Source: Actinoallomurus iriomotensis
Lineage (GTDB): Bacteria > Actinomycetota > Actinomycetes > Streptosporangiales > Streptosporangiaceae
Assembly: GCF_030269445.1 (NCBI RefSeq)
Contig: NZ_BSTJ01000005.1
Span: forward strand, 1-64,000
DNA length: 64,000 nucleotides
Direction of reading: 5' to 3'
Under the pieces are notes generated by a model, which was not told the origin of the DNA, ran no database searches, and worked only from the letters and a program-made list of their open reading frames with translations. A program made the translations under genes and the position numbers. Positions 25,021 through 32,602 of this stretch are shown here, piece by piece (position 1 is the stretch's first letter; every line of letters starts with the position of its first letter).

Positions 25021-26222
25021 CCGCGCCGGGGCAGAAGCGGTGGCGGGAGGCCCGCGCGGCGTACTTCGCCTTCGACCGGTATCCCTCCACCAAGGGCTCC
25101 GCGGTGCACATCGGGCAGATGGCGGCGGCGCTGTTCGAGGAGTTCGGCGGCGGCCTGCTCGGCGTGCTGGGCGGGGGCGGCCTGCCGCGCTACCAGTGGG
25201 AACCGGACCGCGGCGTCGAGATCGCCCGGTTCGACGAGCGGATCCCCAACCTGATCGACCGCGCGGAGGCCTACTCCGCCTGGGTCGCCGCGCACCTGGC
25301 GCCGCACGTCTCCACGATGCGGGTCTGCCACGTCCGCGACCCGTGGAGCGCCCTGCCCGTCGTGACCGCGCCCGGCCGGCGGTACCGCGTGGTGTACGAG
25401 GTGAACGGGCTGCCCTCCATCGAACTGGCCCACACCTGGCCGCTGGCGCCGCCGGCCACGCTCGCCCGGATCGCCGAGCTGGAGGACCGCTGCCTGGAGC
25501 GGGCGGACACGGTCGTGGTGCCCTCCGGAGTGATCGCGTCCGCGCTCGTACGGCGGGGTGTGCCCGAGGACCGGATCCACCTGGTCCCGAACGGCGCCGA
25601 CGTGCCGCAGGAGACGCCGCGCCCCCGTGACGCGCCGGAGCGGTACATCGTCTACGTGGGCGCGCTGCAGCCGTGGCAGGGGCTCGACGTGCTGCTCCGT
25701 GCGTTCGCCCGGCTCGCCGACCTGACCGGGCTCCGGCTCGTCATCTGCTCGTCCGTGCCGGAACGCCGCGCGCGGGCGCTGCGCCGTCTCGCCGGGCGGC
25801 TCGGCGTCGCCGACCGGATCGTCTGGCGGTTCACGCTGCCGCACGCCGAGGTGGCCGCCTGGCTCGCCGGGGCGGAGGTCTCCGTCGCGCCGCTGACCGG
25901 CTGCGCGCGCAACGTCGACCAGGGCTGCGCGCCCCTGAAGATCCTCGAGTCGATGGCCGCCGGCACGCCGGTGGTGGCGTCCGGGCTGCCCGCCGTACGC
26001 GAGATCATGGCCGACGGCGCGCACGGCCGCCTGGTCGCCCCGGACCGGCCCGCGGAGCTGGCGCGGGCGATCCGCGTCCTGCTGGAGTACCCGGACGCCG
26101 CGCGGGCCATGGGGGAGCGGGCACGCCGGCGCGTACGGGAGGAGTTCGGCTGGGCGGCGACGCGCGCCAAGATGGCCGCGATTTATCGCTCTATCAATGC
26201 CGATATCGAGATAAACAATTGA
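25017..26222 (+). CDS. GT4-type glycosyltransferase
   Basis: The 401-residue GT-B enzyme opens AAYFAFDRYPSTKGSAVHI, a donor/acceptor loop of family 4 transferases. The C-terminal half has VPNGADVP, YVGALQPWQGLDVLLRAF and ILESMAAGTPVVASGLPAVREI, which bind the nucleotide sugar. It adds a sugar to a cytoplasmic-side acceptor, probably a lipid-linked glycan or secondary metabolite, using the product of the epimerase. GTG at 25017 lies in a GTGA overlap with that gene. The last codons lie in an unusually AT-rich patch. Confidence 0.88.
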   Translation: MTAPGQKRWREARAAYFAFDRYPSTKGSAVHIGQMAAALFEEFGGGLLGVLGGGGLPRYQWEPDRGVEIARFDERIPNLIDRAEAYSAWVAAHLAPHVSTMRVCHVRDPWSALPVVTAPGRRYRVVYEVNGLPSIELAHTWPLAPPATLARIAELEDRCLERADTVVVPSGVIASALVRRGVPEDRIHLVPNGADVPQETPRPRDAPERYIVYVGALQPWQGLDVLLRAFARLADLTGLRLVICSSVPERRARALRRLAGRLGVADRIVWRFTLPHAEVAAWLAGAEVSVAPLTGCARNVDQGCAPLKILESMAAGTPVVASGLPAVREIMADGAHGRLVAPDRPAELARAIRVLLEYPDAARAMGERARRRVREEFGWAATRAKMAAIYRSINADIEINN

Positions 26223-26225
26223 TAG
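26182..26225. promoter_or_regulatory. AT-rich patch with nested inverted repeats
   Basis: Within very GC-rich DNA, 26182-26187 (tttatc) and 26210-26215 (gataaa) form one inverted pair, and 26191-26198 (ctatcaat) and 26218-26225 (attgatag) another. The patch spans the last codons and stop of the glycosyltransferase and ends 10 bases before the next start. It may hold an internal promoter or operator for the downstream genes. No protein is assigned to it. Confidence 0.4.
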
Positions 26226-26235
26226 TGTCCGCGTC

Positions 26236-26961
26236 ATGTTCTGGCGGAAGACCCGCGAAGCGATCGGCCGCTTCCACCCCGCGCACCAGCACCTGACGCT
26301 GGAGCGCACGGTCACGGGGTCGGCCGGCCCCGGCGAGTGGGCGGCCGTTCTGGCGAGCCTTTCCCAGCACGAGACGACGGTGAAACGGCGGAAATGGCAG
26401 CTGCCGTCGCGGACGACGGCGGTTCTCGTCCCGCTCATCCACGTGCTGTCGGAGGACACGGCGCCGGACGGCGCGATCGGCGTCACCGCCGACTTCCGCG
26501 GCCTCAAGGAGCCCGGCAAGAAGGGCCCCGAGCAGGACCTGCCCGTCAGCGGGCGCGTCCGCCGGCTCACCGAGTGGTTCGTCGTGGACCCCTGGCTCCA
26601 GGTACGCGCCGAGCTGCGGGACGGCAGCGTCCTGGAGATCCAGGTCACCGACCGGGTCCGCCACCGGGAGATCCACCGGGTCAACCCCCGCGGCAAGCAC
26701 AAGTACAAGACCAAGAAGAAGGCCGTGCAGCGGATCGACGCCAAACGCACGCTGGCGCGCGACGCGGCGGTGCGGCGACCGGGTACGCCGCCGCCCGCCT
26801 GGGTCCAGGTGCGGCTCAAGGACGGCAAGCGGACCGCGCTGAACGCGACCGCCAAGCTGCCCCGCGTGCCGGAGGAGAACGACCAGCTCCAGGCCATCCT
26901 CACGGTCGTCGCCGAGCTGTTCCGCTGGACCCCGCCGCAGACCTCGGGGAGGACCGCGTGA
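26236..26961 (+). CDS. Hypothetical protein within the glycosylation operon
   Basis: I do not recognise a family for this 241-residue soluble protein. It starts MFWRKTREAIGRF and has two similar-looking beta-rich stretches: AVLVPLIHVLSEDTAPDGAI with VTADFRGL, and VQVRLKDGKRTALNATAKL. Between them is a basic patch (NPRGKHKYKTKKKA) that could bind nucleic acid or a phosphate-rich partner. No membrane helix or signal is seen. The ATG has only a weak ribosome-binding site. Its stop overlaps the next GTG, so it is co-translated with the Cys-rich protein and lies between two glycosyltransferase genes. Confidence 0.7.
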   Translation: MFWRKTREAIGRFHPAHQHLTLERTVTGSAGPGEWAAVLASLSQHETTVKRRKWQLPSRTTAVLVPLIHVLSEDTAPDGAIGVTADFRGLKEPGKKGPEQDLPVSGRVRRLTEWFVVDPWLQVRAELRDGSVLEIQVTDRVRHREIHRVNPRGKHKYKTKKKAVQRIDAKRTLARDAAVRRPGTPPPAWVQVRLKDGKRTALNATAKLPRVPEENDQLQAILTVVAELFRWTPPQTSGRTA

Positions 26962-27341
26962 ACCCCTGCGGAGCGACCACCGGGTTCTTCATCCTCGGCC
27001 GCTGCGACCGCCCTTCGGTCACCGTGTGCCGCTGCGGCCGCCCGGTCTGCGCGGAGCACGCGGACGCCCAGGGCCTGTGCCCGGAGTGCTCCGGCGCCCA
27101 GGGCTACGCCGACCCGTACGGGCCGGGCTGGGCGCGCGGCTACCGGCGCGCGTACTACCAGCAGGCCTCCTACGACTACCGCGACCCGGTCCTGTACGAC
27201 ACCTACGACAGCTACGACCGGGACGGTTTCGACCAGGGCGACAACTCCGACTCCGACTCCGACTCCGACTCCGGCGACGACTTCGACATCGGCGGGGACG
27301 TCGGCGATGACTCCGGTGACGGCGGCTGGATCGACAGCTGA
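26958..27341 (+). CDS. Cys-rich N-terminus, Tyr-rich middle, Asp/Ser tail; hypothetical
   Basis: The 127-residue protein has a putative zinc-binding head (CRCGRPVCAEHADAQGLCPEC, residues about 23-43, with C5 and C16 before it). A Tyr/Arg-rich middle (YYQQASYDYRDPVLYDTYDSY) and a very acidic tail of alternating Asp and Ser follow. The layout resembles small adaptor proteins with a B-box-like or ribbon head, but no family is recognised. Its GTG overlaps the preceding stop (GTGA) and its TGA shares one base with the ATG of the next glycosyltransferase gene, so expression is tightly linked. Confidence 0.75.
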   Translation: MNPCGATTGFFILGRCDRPSVTVCRCGRPVCAEHADAQGLCPECSGAQGYADPYGPGWARGYRRAYYQQASYDYRDPVLYDTYDSYDRDGFDQGDNSDSDSDSDSGDDFDIGGDVGDDSGDGGWIDS

Positions 27342-28444
27342 TGCGCGTGCTGTGGCTCACCGAGCACTACCCGCCGAGCCGCGGCGGCATGGCCGAGTCG
27401 TGCGACCGGATCGTGCGCGGCCTGCGCGGCGCGGACGTGGAGGTCGACGTCGCGCACCTGACCCGGCGCGACCGGCCGTGGGGGAGCGAACGGGAGTACG
27501 GCGGCCGGCTGCTGACCGCGCCGCTCGGGGACGGCCCCGAGCACGCGCTGCGGCGCCTCTGGACCCGGCTCGCCGGTCACACCTACACGCACGTCGTCGC
27601 GTTCGGCGGCACGTACGCGTTGCTGGGCGCACCGGTCATCGCCGCCTGGCTCGGCGTGCCGCTGGTCACCTGCCTGCGCGGCAACGACTTCGACACCGGG
27701 GTCTTCTCGCTGCGGCGCCGCGAGGCGCTGCTGGCCGCGCTGCGCGCGTCGGCGCGCGTCTGCGTGGTCGCCCGCTCGCACGCGCCGCTGGTCTCCGCAC
27801 TCGTGCCCGAGGCCGCCGTGACCTGGGTGGCCAACGGGATCGACACGGCGAACTGGGAGATCCTGCCCTCCGAGCGCTCGCGCGCGAGGGCGTGGCGGGC
27901 CTCCGCCGTCGCGCCCGGCCGCCGGGTCCTCGGGCTCGTCGGGCAGCTCAAGAACAAGAAGGGCGTCGGGTTCCTGCTGGACGCGCTGCTGGCCTCCGGC
28001 CACGCGAAAACGTTCCACCTGCTGTTCGTCGGGGAGTTGGAGGACGGCGTCACCGAGCGGCTCGACGCCGTCGCCTGGACGCGGATGCCCTTCCTCGACC
28101 GGTTCGAGCTGCCCGCCGTCTACGCCGCCTGCGACCTCGTCGCCCTGCCCTCGTTCTACGACGGCCTGCCGAACGTCGCGCTGGAGGCGGCCGCCCTGGG
28201 CGTGCCGTTGCTCGCCTCGGACGCGGGCGGCCTCGCCGACCTGGCCGACGACGAGATCGGGTTCACGTTCACGGCCGGCGACCCGCACGGCTGCCGGGCC
28301 GCCGTCGCCCGCGCGGCACGGGCGACCGGCGGGGAACTGGCCAAGCTGGGCGCCGCCGCCGGCGAGCGGGTCCGGCGCGACTTCACCCCGGCCGCGGAGA
28401 CGGCGGGTTACCTGGCCGTCCTGCGGGAGACCCGCGCCGGGTGA
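27341..28444 (+). CDS. GT4-type glycosyltransferase
   Basis: The 367-residue GT-B enzyme starts MRVLWLTEHYPPSRGGMAES, the acceptor-side loop of family 4. It continues with FGGTYALLGAPVIAAWLGVP, WVANGIDTANWE, LGLVGQLKNKKGVGFLLDAL and YDGLPNVALEAAALGVPLLASDAGG (the E-x7-E type donor-binding segment). It should act on the cytoplasmic face in the same glycan pathway as the genes on both sides. ATG at 27341 shares one base with the previous stop, and its TGA overlaps the next GTG. Confidence 0.88.
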   Translation: MRVLWLTEHYPPSRGGMAESCDRIVRGLRGADVEVDVAHLTRRDRPWGSEREYGGRLLTAPLGDGPEHALRRLWTRLAGHTYTHVVAFGGTYALLGAPVIAAWLGVPLVTCLRGNDFDTGVFSLRRREALLAALRASARVCVVARSHAPLVSALVPEAAVTWVANGIDTANWEILPSERSRARAWRASAVAPGRRVLGLVGQLKNKKGVGFLLDALLASGHAKTFHLLFVGELEDGVTERLDAVAWTRMPFLDRFELPAVYAACDLVALPSFYDGLPNVALEAAALGVPLLASDAGGLADLADDEIGFTFTAGDPHGCRAAVARAARATGGELAKLGAAAGERVRRDFTPAAETAGYLAVLRETRAG

Positions 28445-29328
28445 TCGTCTGTTACGCCCACGGCGGCGGGCTCGGGCACCTCACGCGCATCCGGGCGTAC
28501 CTGCACACGCGGGCCGTGCGAGGGCCGGTCACGATCCTGACCGGCTCGCCGTTCGCCGCCGACCCGCGTGTGACCGGCGGCCATCCCGTACGGTCCGCGC
28601 CGGCCGGCCTCGGCCGCGACGGGCTCACCCGGTGGATCGCCTCCGCGCTGGCGGAGCTCGCGCCCGCCGAATTCGTGGTGGACGCCTTCCCCGCCGGCCT
28701 CACCGGAGAGCTGTCCTCGCGGGCCGTTCCGCCGGGGATCCGCGTCGTGCACCTGGCCCGGCTGCTGCGCTGGGACGTCTACCGGCCGCTGCTGCCGGCC
28801 GAGCCGCTCGGCTTCGACGAGACCTGGCTCGTGGAGCCGGTGGCCGCGGAGCACGAGGCGTACCTGCGGTCGGTGTCCGCCGCCCTCGCCCCGCTGGAAC
28901 TCGCCGAACCGTCCGTCGCCGCGCCCTCGCCGGCCCGGCCCGGCGGCTGGCTGGTCGTGCACTCCGGACCGCCCGGCGAGACCGCCGAGCTGGTCGCGTA
29001 CGCGCGGGAGACCGCCGCGCTGGAGGGCGTACGGCCGCGGCTCACGCTCGTGTCGCCGAGCCGGCCCGCGACGCTGCCGGACGACGTCGCCCACCTCGAC
29101 GTCTATCCGGCGTGGCCGCTGTTCGCCGGCGCGGAGCGGATCGTCACCGCCGCCGGGTTCAACGCCGTGCGGCAGGCCGCGCCGTGGGCCGGCCGGCACC
29201 GCATGATGCCGTTCCCGCGCCGCTTCGACGACCAGTTCGCCCGTGCCGCCCGCGTCCGGGGCGGCCGGGGCGGCCGGGGCCGGCCCGCGCCGGTCGGGAA
29301 CGATGGGGATGAGGCGGCGAAGACGTGA
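28441..29328 (+). CDS. MurG/GT28-like glycosyltransferase-type protein
   Basis: The 295-residue protein starts (V)IVCYAHGGGLGHLTRIRAYL, the glycine-rich N-terminal loop of GT28/MurG-type GT-B proteins. It has later GGWLVVHSGPPGETAELV and a C-terminal VTAAGFNAVRQAAPWAGRHRMMPFPRRFDDQ, comparable to the donor-binding region (GxN, then PxxRxxDxQ). It is somewhat short for the family. The reaction is inferred only as glycosyl transfer. GTG at 28441 is in a GTGA overlap. The C-terminus is a low-complexity Gly/Arg run, and the stop lies beside the ribosome-binding site of the MaoC gene. Confidence 0.75.
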   Translation: MIVCYAHGGGLGHLTRIRAYLHTRAVRGPVTILTGSPFAADPRVTGGHPVRSAPAGLGRDGLTRWIASALAELAPAEFVVDAFPAGLTGELSSRAVPPGIRVVHLARLLRWDVYRPLLPAEPLGFDETWLVEPVAAEHEAYLRSVSAALAPLELAEPSVAAPSPARPGGWLVVHSGPPGETAELVAYARETAALEGVRPRLTLVSPSRPATLPDDVAHLDVYPAWPLFAGAERIVTAAGFNAVRQAAPWAGRHRMMPFPRRFDDQFARAARVRGGRGGRGRPAPVGNDGDEAAKT

Positions 29329-29342
29329 AGGAGTTGCCGAAC

Positions 29343-29939
29343 ATGAACGAACCGAACACGGGCGAGACGGAACAGGACCACCGGCGGTCCGGCGGCACGG
29401 TCTCCTGGACCGGCCGCTACTTCGAGGACTTCACGGTCGGCGACGTGTACCGGCATCCGCTCGGGCGCACCGTGACCGCGACGGACAACGCGTGGCTGAC
29501 GCTGCTGACGCAGAACACCGCGCCGCTGCACTTCGACACGCACTACGCCTCCCAGACCGAGTTCGGCAAGCCGCTGGTCGACTCGACGTTCACCCTCGCC
29601 CTGGTCACGGGGCAGAGCGTGACCGACATCTCCCAGCACGTGATGGCCAACCTCGGCTGGGACCGGGTGCGGATGCCGAACCCGCTGTTCGAGGGCGAGA
29701 CCGTCTACTCCCAGTCCGAGGTGCTCGCCGCCCGGCCCTCCCGGTCCCGGCCGGACGTCGGCGTCGTCACCGTCCGCACCGTCGGGTTCACCGCGGAGGG
29801 AAGGATCGTCATCACCTTCGAACGCACGCTGCTGGTCTACAAGCGCGGCCACGGACCGCGCTTCGCCGACGTCCAGCCCGAGTGGGACCGCCGCTCGCGC
29901 GCCGCCGCGGGCCTCCCGGCCGACGACGAGGCCACCTGA
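29343..29939 (+). CDS. MaoC-family (hot-dog) acyl-CoA hydratase
   Basis: The 198-residue protein has the MaoC layout: YFEDFTVGDVYRHPLGRTVT, then TATDNAWLTLLTQNTAPLHFD, where Asp and His of the TxxDN and PLHxD motifs form the hydratase site. FGKPLVDSTFTLALVTG follows. Members hydrate enoyl-CoA thioesters; the closest pattern is that of mesaconyl-CoA hydratase-like enzymes. The start is ATG 29343, nine bases after AAGGAG; GTG at 29325 is less likely. It follows the glycosyltransferase genes by 14 bases, but a shared pathway is not evident. Confidence 0.85.
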   Translation: MNEPNTGETEQDHRRSGGTVSWTGRYFEDFTVGDVYRHPLGRTVTATDNAWLTLLTQNTAPLHFDTHYASQTEFGKPLVDSTFTLALVTGQSVTDISQHVMANLGWDRVRMPNPLFEGETVYSQSEVLAARPSRSRPDVGVVTVRTVGFTAEGRIVITFERTLLVYKRGHGPRFADVQPEWDRRSRAAAGLPADDEAT

Positions 29940-31140
29940 TCGTCACACGGTCATGGACGCGCCGGAGGCGGGTGCCGCGGGGCTCACCGGCGTCCGGGCG
30001 CACGAGATGGACCTCGTGCGTACGTGGAGGGTGAGTTCCCCGGGCGGCTGGAGCGCTTCCTCCGGCGACGGCGGGCGTACTGGAACGGCATGTGCGAGTA
30101 CGGGCCCGCGCGCTTGAGCGAGGTGCCGCTGCTCCTTCGCCAGACCACGCGCCCCGGCACCCGGCCGGCGCCAGTGCCGGCCAAGCGGCCTCCTTCCATC
30201 GGCGAGACGCCGGCCAGCCGCTCACCGAGACGGTCCCGGTCGAGCCGGCGACAGGATCGTCGAGTACGCCGCGAAGCGCGTGCCGGACGGCGTATGCCCC
30301 AAGGCCGGGGCCGGCGGGACCACGAGTGGGCGGATCAAGGCGATCGTCGGCGGCTTCGCCGAAGCGTGCGCCTTGACCGGGCGCGTGCCCGCCCCGGGGG
30401 GAGGGGACGGGGTCCGGCGACGTCCGGGGCGGCTCCCGCCAGGTAGGGACCCTCTCGCCGGAGTGTGGGGCCGACACCGGCACCGGCCGGATCCCGGACG
30501 CCCTGCTACGCGCGCGAGTACCGGCAGCGCGACGAGCACGTCCCGACGTTCTGCGTCGGCAGCCGCCTTCGACACCCCCGCGTGAGCGGCGGATGGTCTC
30601 GATCAACACCACGAGCGAGGGCGACCTGCGCGGTCAGGCCGCCGACGGGATCATCGCCGGGCGGCCGGGCCGACTTCGCCCGCAGGGCGCCGTACCCGCC
30701 GGGCGGGCGTTCCCGGTCACCCCGTCGAGAGCTGGTCACGTGGGCTGTTCGCCCACGTGACCGCGTACGAGGAGCCGGCCCTGGAGGCGGCGCTCAAGGG
30801 AGGTGTCGACCGGGTGACGGACCCACGTGACCGCCCCCATGGCGCCAGCAGAATCACCGTCGACCTCTCACCGGGCAACTCGTCACGACGCTGAAGAACA
30901 CGGCCGGCGATAGGGGGACCGAGTACGGCGTGGCCGAGCTGCGAGGACGGAGTCCGGCATGTCGTGCCGAGGCCCTCATGGCCGTCGCGCACCCGGACCA
31001 CCGTGACCGGCCGCGGCACCGCGCCCGGCGGGCCGGGCCGCTTCGCCGACCCCGGGTGGCGATCTTCGGTCCGGTGGATCGATCCTGTAGCCAGGGGGTG
31101 TGCTCGGCCGCGGTCACGCGGCGGAGAGGAGGAACCGGAG
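29940..31140. other. 1.2 kb without an intact gene; likely decayed coding DNA
   Basis: No frame in this stretch has a full set of start, length and family features. Short runs read like former coding sequence, for example RIVEYAAKRVPDGVCPKAGA near 30250-30310 and a segment around 30755-30820 (VTAYEEPALEAALKGGVDRV), but they lie in different frames and no family is recognised. The word cccacgtgaccgc occurs at 30752 and again at 30822. I read the region as gene remnants. Confidence 0.5.
30734..30762. other. Perfect 12-bp hairpin with 5-base loop
   Basis: Bases 30734-30745 (ggtcacgtgggc) and 30751-30762 (gcccacgtgacc) pair without mismatch around the loop tgttc. No T-run follows. It could be a terminator for the operon ending at 29939, although it is 800 bases away, or a protein-binding site containing CACGTG. 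Confidence 0.5.
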
Positions 31141-32052
31141 ATGCGGGCCTGTGGAGTGACCGAGGTCGGCGGGAGGGTCGAGGCCCTGGACCTGCCGGAT
31201 CCGGACCCGCCCGGCGCCGGCCAGGTCGTGGTCGCCGTCGAGGCCGCCGGCGTCGGATCCTGGGACCGGCTCCTGTACACCGGAGGATGGGATGTGGGGC
31301 TGGTCCCGCCCGCGGCGCTGGGCGTCGAGGGAACCGGACGGGTGGTCGCCGTCGGTGAGGGCGTCGAGGAGACGGCCGAAGGCGACGCCGTGCTGGCGCA
31401 CGAGGTGCCGTTGCCCGGCGGCAGCGGCTTCTGGGCCGAGCGTGTCCTGCTCACCGCATCCGCGCTGACCCCGCGCCCGGACGCCCTCGATCCGGAGACC
31501 GCCGCCGCGCTGCCCGTCGCCGGGCTCACCGCGAGGCAGGCGATCGACCTGCTCTCGCTCGAACCGGGCCAGCGGCTCCTGATCACCGGCGGGGCCGGCG
31601 TCACCGGCGCGCTCGCGCTCCAGCTCGCCGTGGCCGCCGACATCACGGTGTCCGCGACCGCGTCGGAGTCCAGCGCCGCGCGGCTGCGCGAACTCGGCGC
31701 GGCCGAGGTGGCCGACTACCACGACCGCCGCTGGACCGCACGGCTGGAGGGCGGCTTCGACGCCGCGCTGGTCGCCGCCCCGGGCACCGCCGACGAGGCG
31801 ATGGGCCTCGTACGCGACGGCGGGCTGCTCTGCTCCCTGACCTCGGACGCGCCGCCGCCGCGCCGAGACGTGGCGAGCACCAACCTCTATGTCCGGCCGG
31901 ACCCGGCGCTGCTCGCCGATCTCGCGGACGACGTCGTCGCCGGGCGCCTGCGGCTCACCCCGGAGGCGATGCCGCTCGACGAGGGCCCGTCGGCCTTGAG
32001 GCGCGTCGTCACCGGCCGGGCCGGCGGCCGGAAACTCGTCCTCGTGCCCTGA
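31141..32052 (+). CDS. Zinc-independent MDR oxidoreductase (quinone-reductase type)
   Basis: The 303-residue medium-chain dehydrogenase/reductase has a GroES-like N-terminal domain (GVEGTGRVVAVGEGVEE near residues 60-75) without the zinc-binding cysteines. A Rossmann domain with ITGGAGVTGALALQLA (about 142-157) follows, so it probably uses NADPH as quinone or enal reductases do. ATG at 31141 follows a GAGGAGG ribosome-binding site. It is monocistronic, between a remnant region and a repeat tract. The substrate is unknown. Confidence 0.88.
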   Translation: MRACGVTEVGGRVEALDLPDPDPPGAGQVVVAVEAAGVGSWDRLLYTGGWDVGLVPPAALGVEGTGRVVAVGEGVEETAEGDAVLAHEVPLPGGSGFWAERVLLTASALTPRPDALDPETAAALPVAGLTARQAIDLLSLEPGQRLLITGGAGVTGALALQLAVAADITVSATASESSAARLRELGAAEVADYHDRRWTARLEGGFDAALVAAPGTADEAMGLVRDGGLLCSLTSDAPPPRRDVASTNLYVRPDPALLADLADDVVAGRLRLTPEAMPLDEGPSALRRVVTGRAGGRKLVLVP

Positions 32053-32084
32053 CGGCCTCACCGACCCGGAGCGTCCCGAACGTC

Positions 32085-32340
32085 CCGTTTCCCGAGAGCC
32101 CCGCCGGTCCCGACGGTGTCCGGAGTCCCGCGCGGTCCCGAGAGCCCTGCCGGTCCCGACGGTGTCGGATCCGGGGTCCCGCGCGGTCCCGAACGGCCGT
32201 CCCGAGACCCCCGCCGGTCCCGATGGTGCGCGCCGGTCTCGGAAGCTCCGCCGGTCCCGATGGGTGCGCGCCGGTCCCGAGAGCTCCGCCGGTCCATGGT
32301 CGCGCCGGTCCCGAAAGCTCCGCCGGGGTCCCGTACGCCT
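32085..32340. repeat. GC-rich short-period repeat tract
   Basis: About ten imperfect copies of cggtcccga, spaced 15-40 bases apart, fill this stretch, many of them inside ccgccggtcccga. Longer words recur too: cggtcccgacggtgtc occurs twice and gagctccgccggtcc near 32280. Open frames here simply repeat the unit and are not credible genes. It lies downstream of both the MDR gene and the sensor kinase gene. Confidence 0.7.
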
Positions 32341-32602
32341 CATGGCGGTCTTCGGCGCGGGGCGAGAGCCGCACCCCCGCGGTTCTCACCCCGCGCCGTC
32401 TCGCGGACCCGCCGGTCAGCCGGCTCGTCAGGACCCGGTCGTGATGCCGTACCGCCGACGCGCGGGCTCGTCACTCGGAGCCCGGCTGAGGCCCTCCGCG
32501 GCCGTAGGGGGTTCCGCCCTGTACCTAACCGCGGAGAGAGCGATGAACACGCTCAGTAGCGGATTGGCCACAATCGGCACGAGGCTGGCGAGTTCGCCGT
32601 CG

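Noticed and set aside
24028-29939. Antibiotic-type biosynthetic cluster
   Set aside because: Only sugar-activation, glycosyltransferase and MaoC genes are present; there is no polyketide, peptide or terpene synthase.
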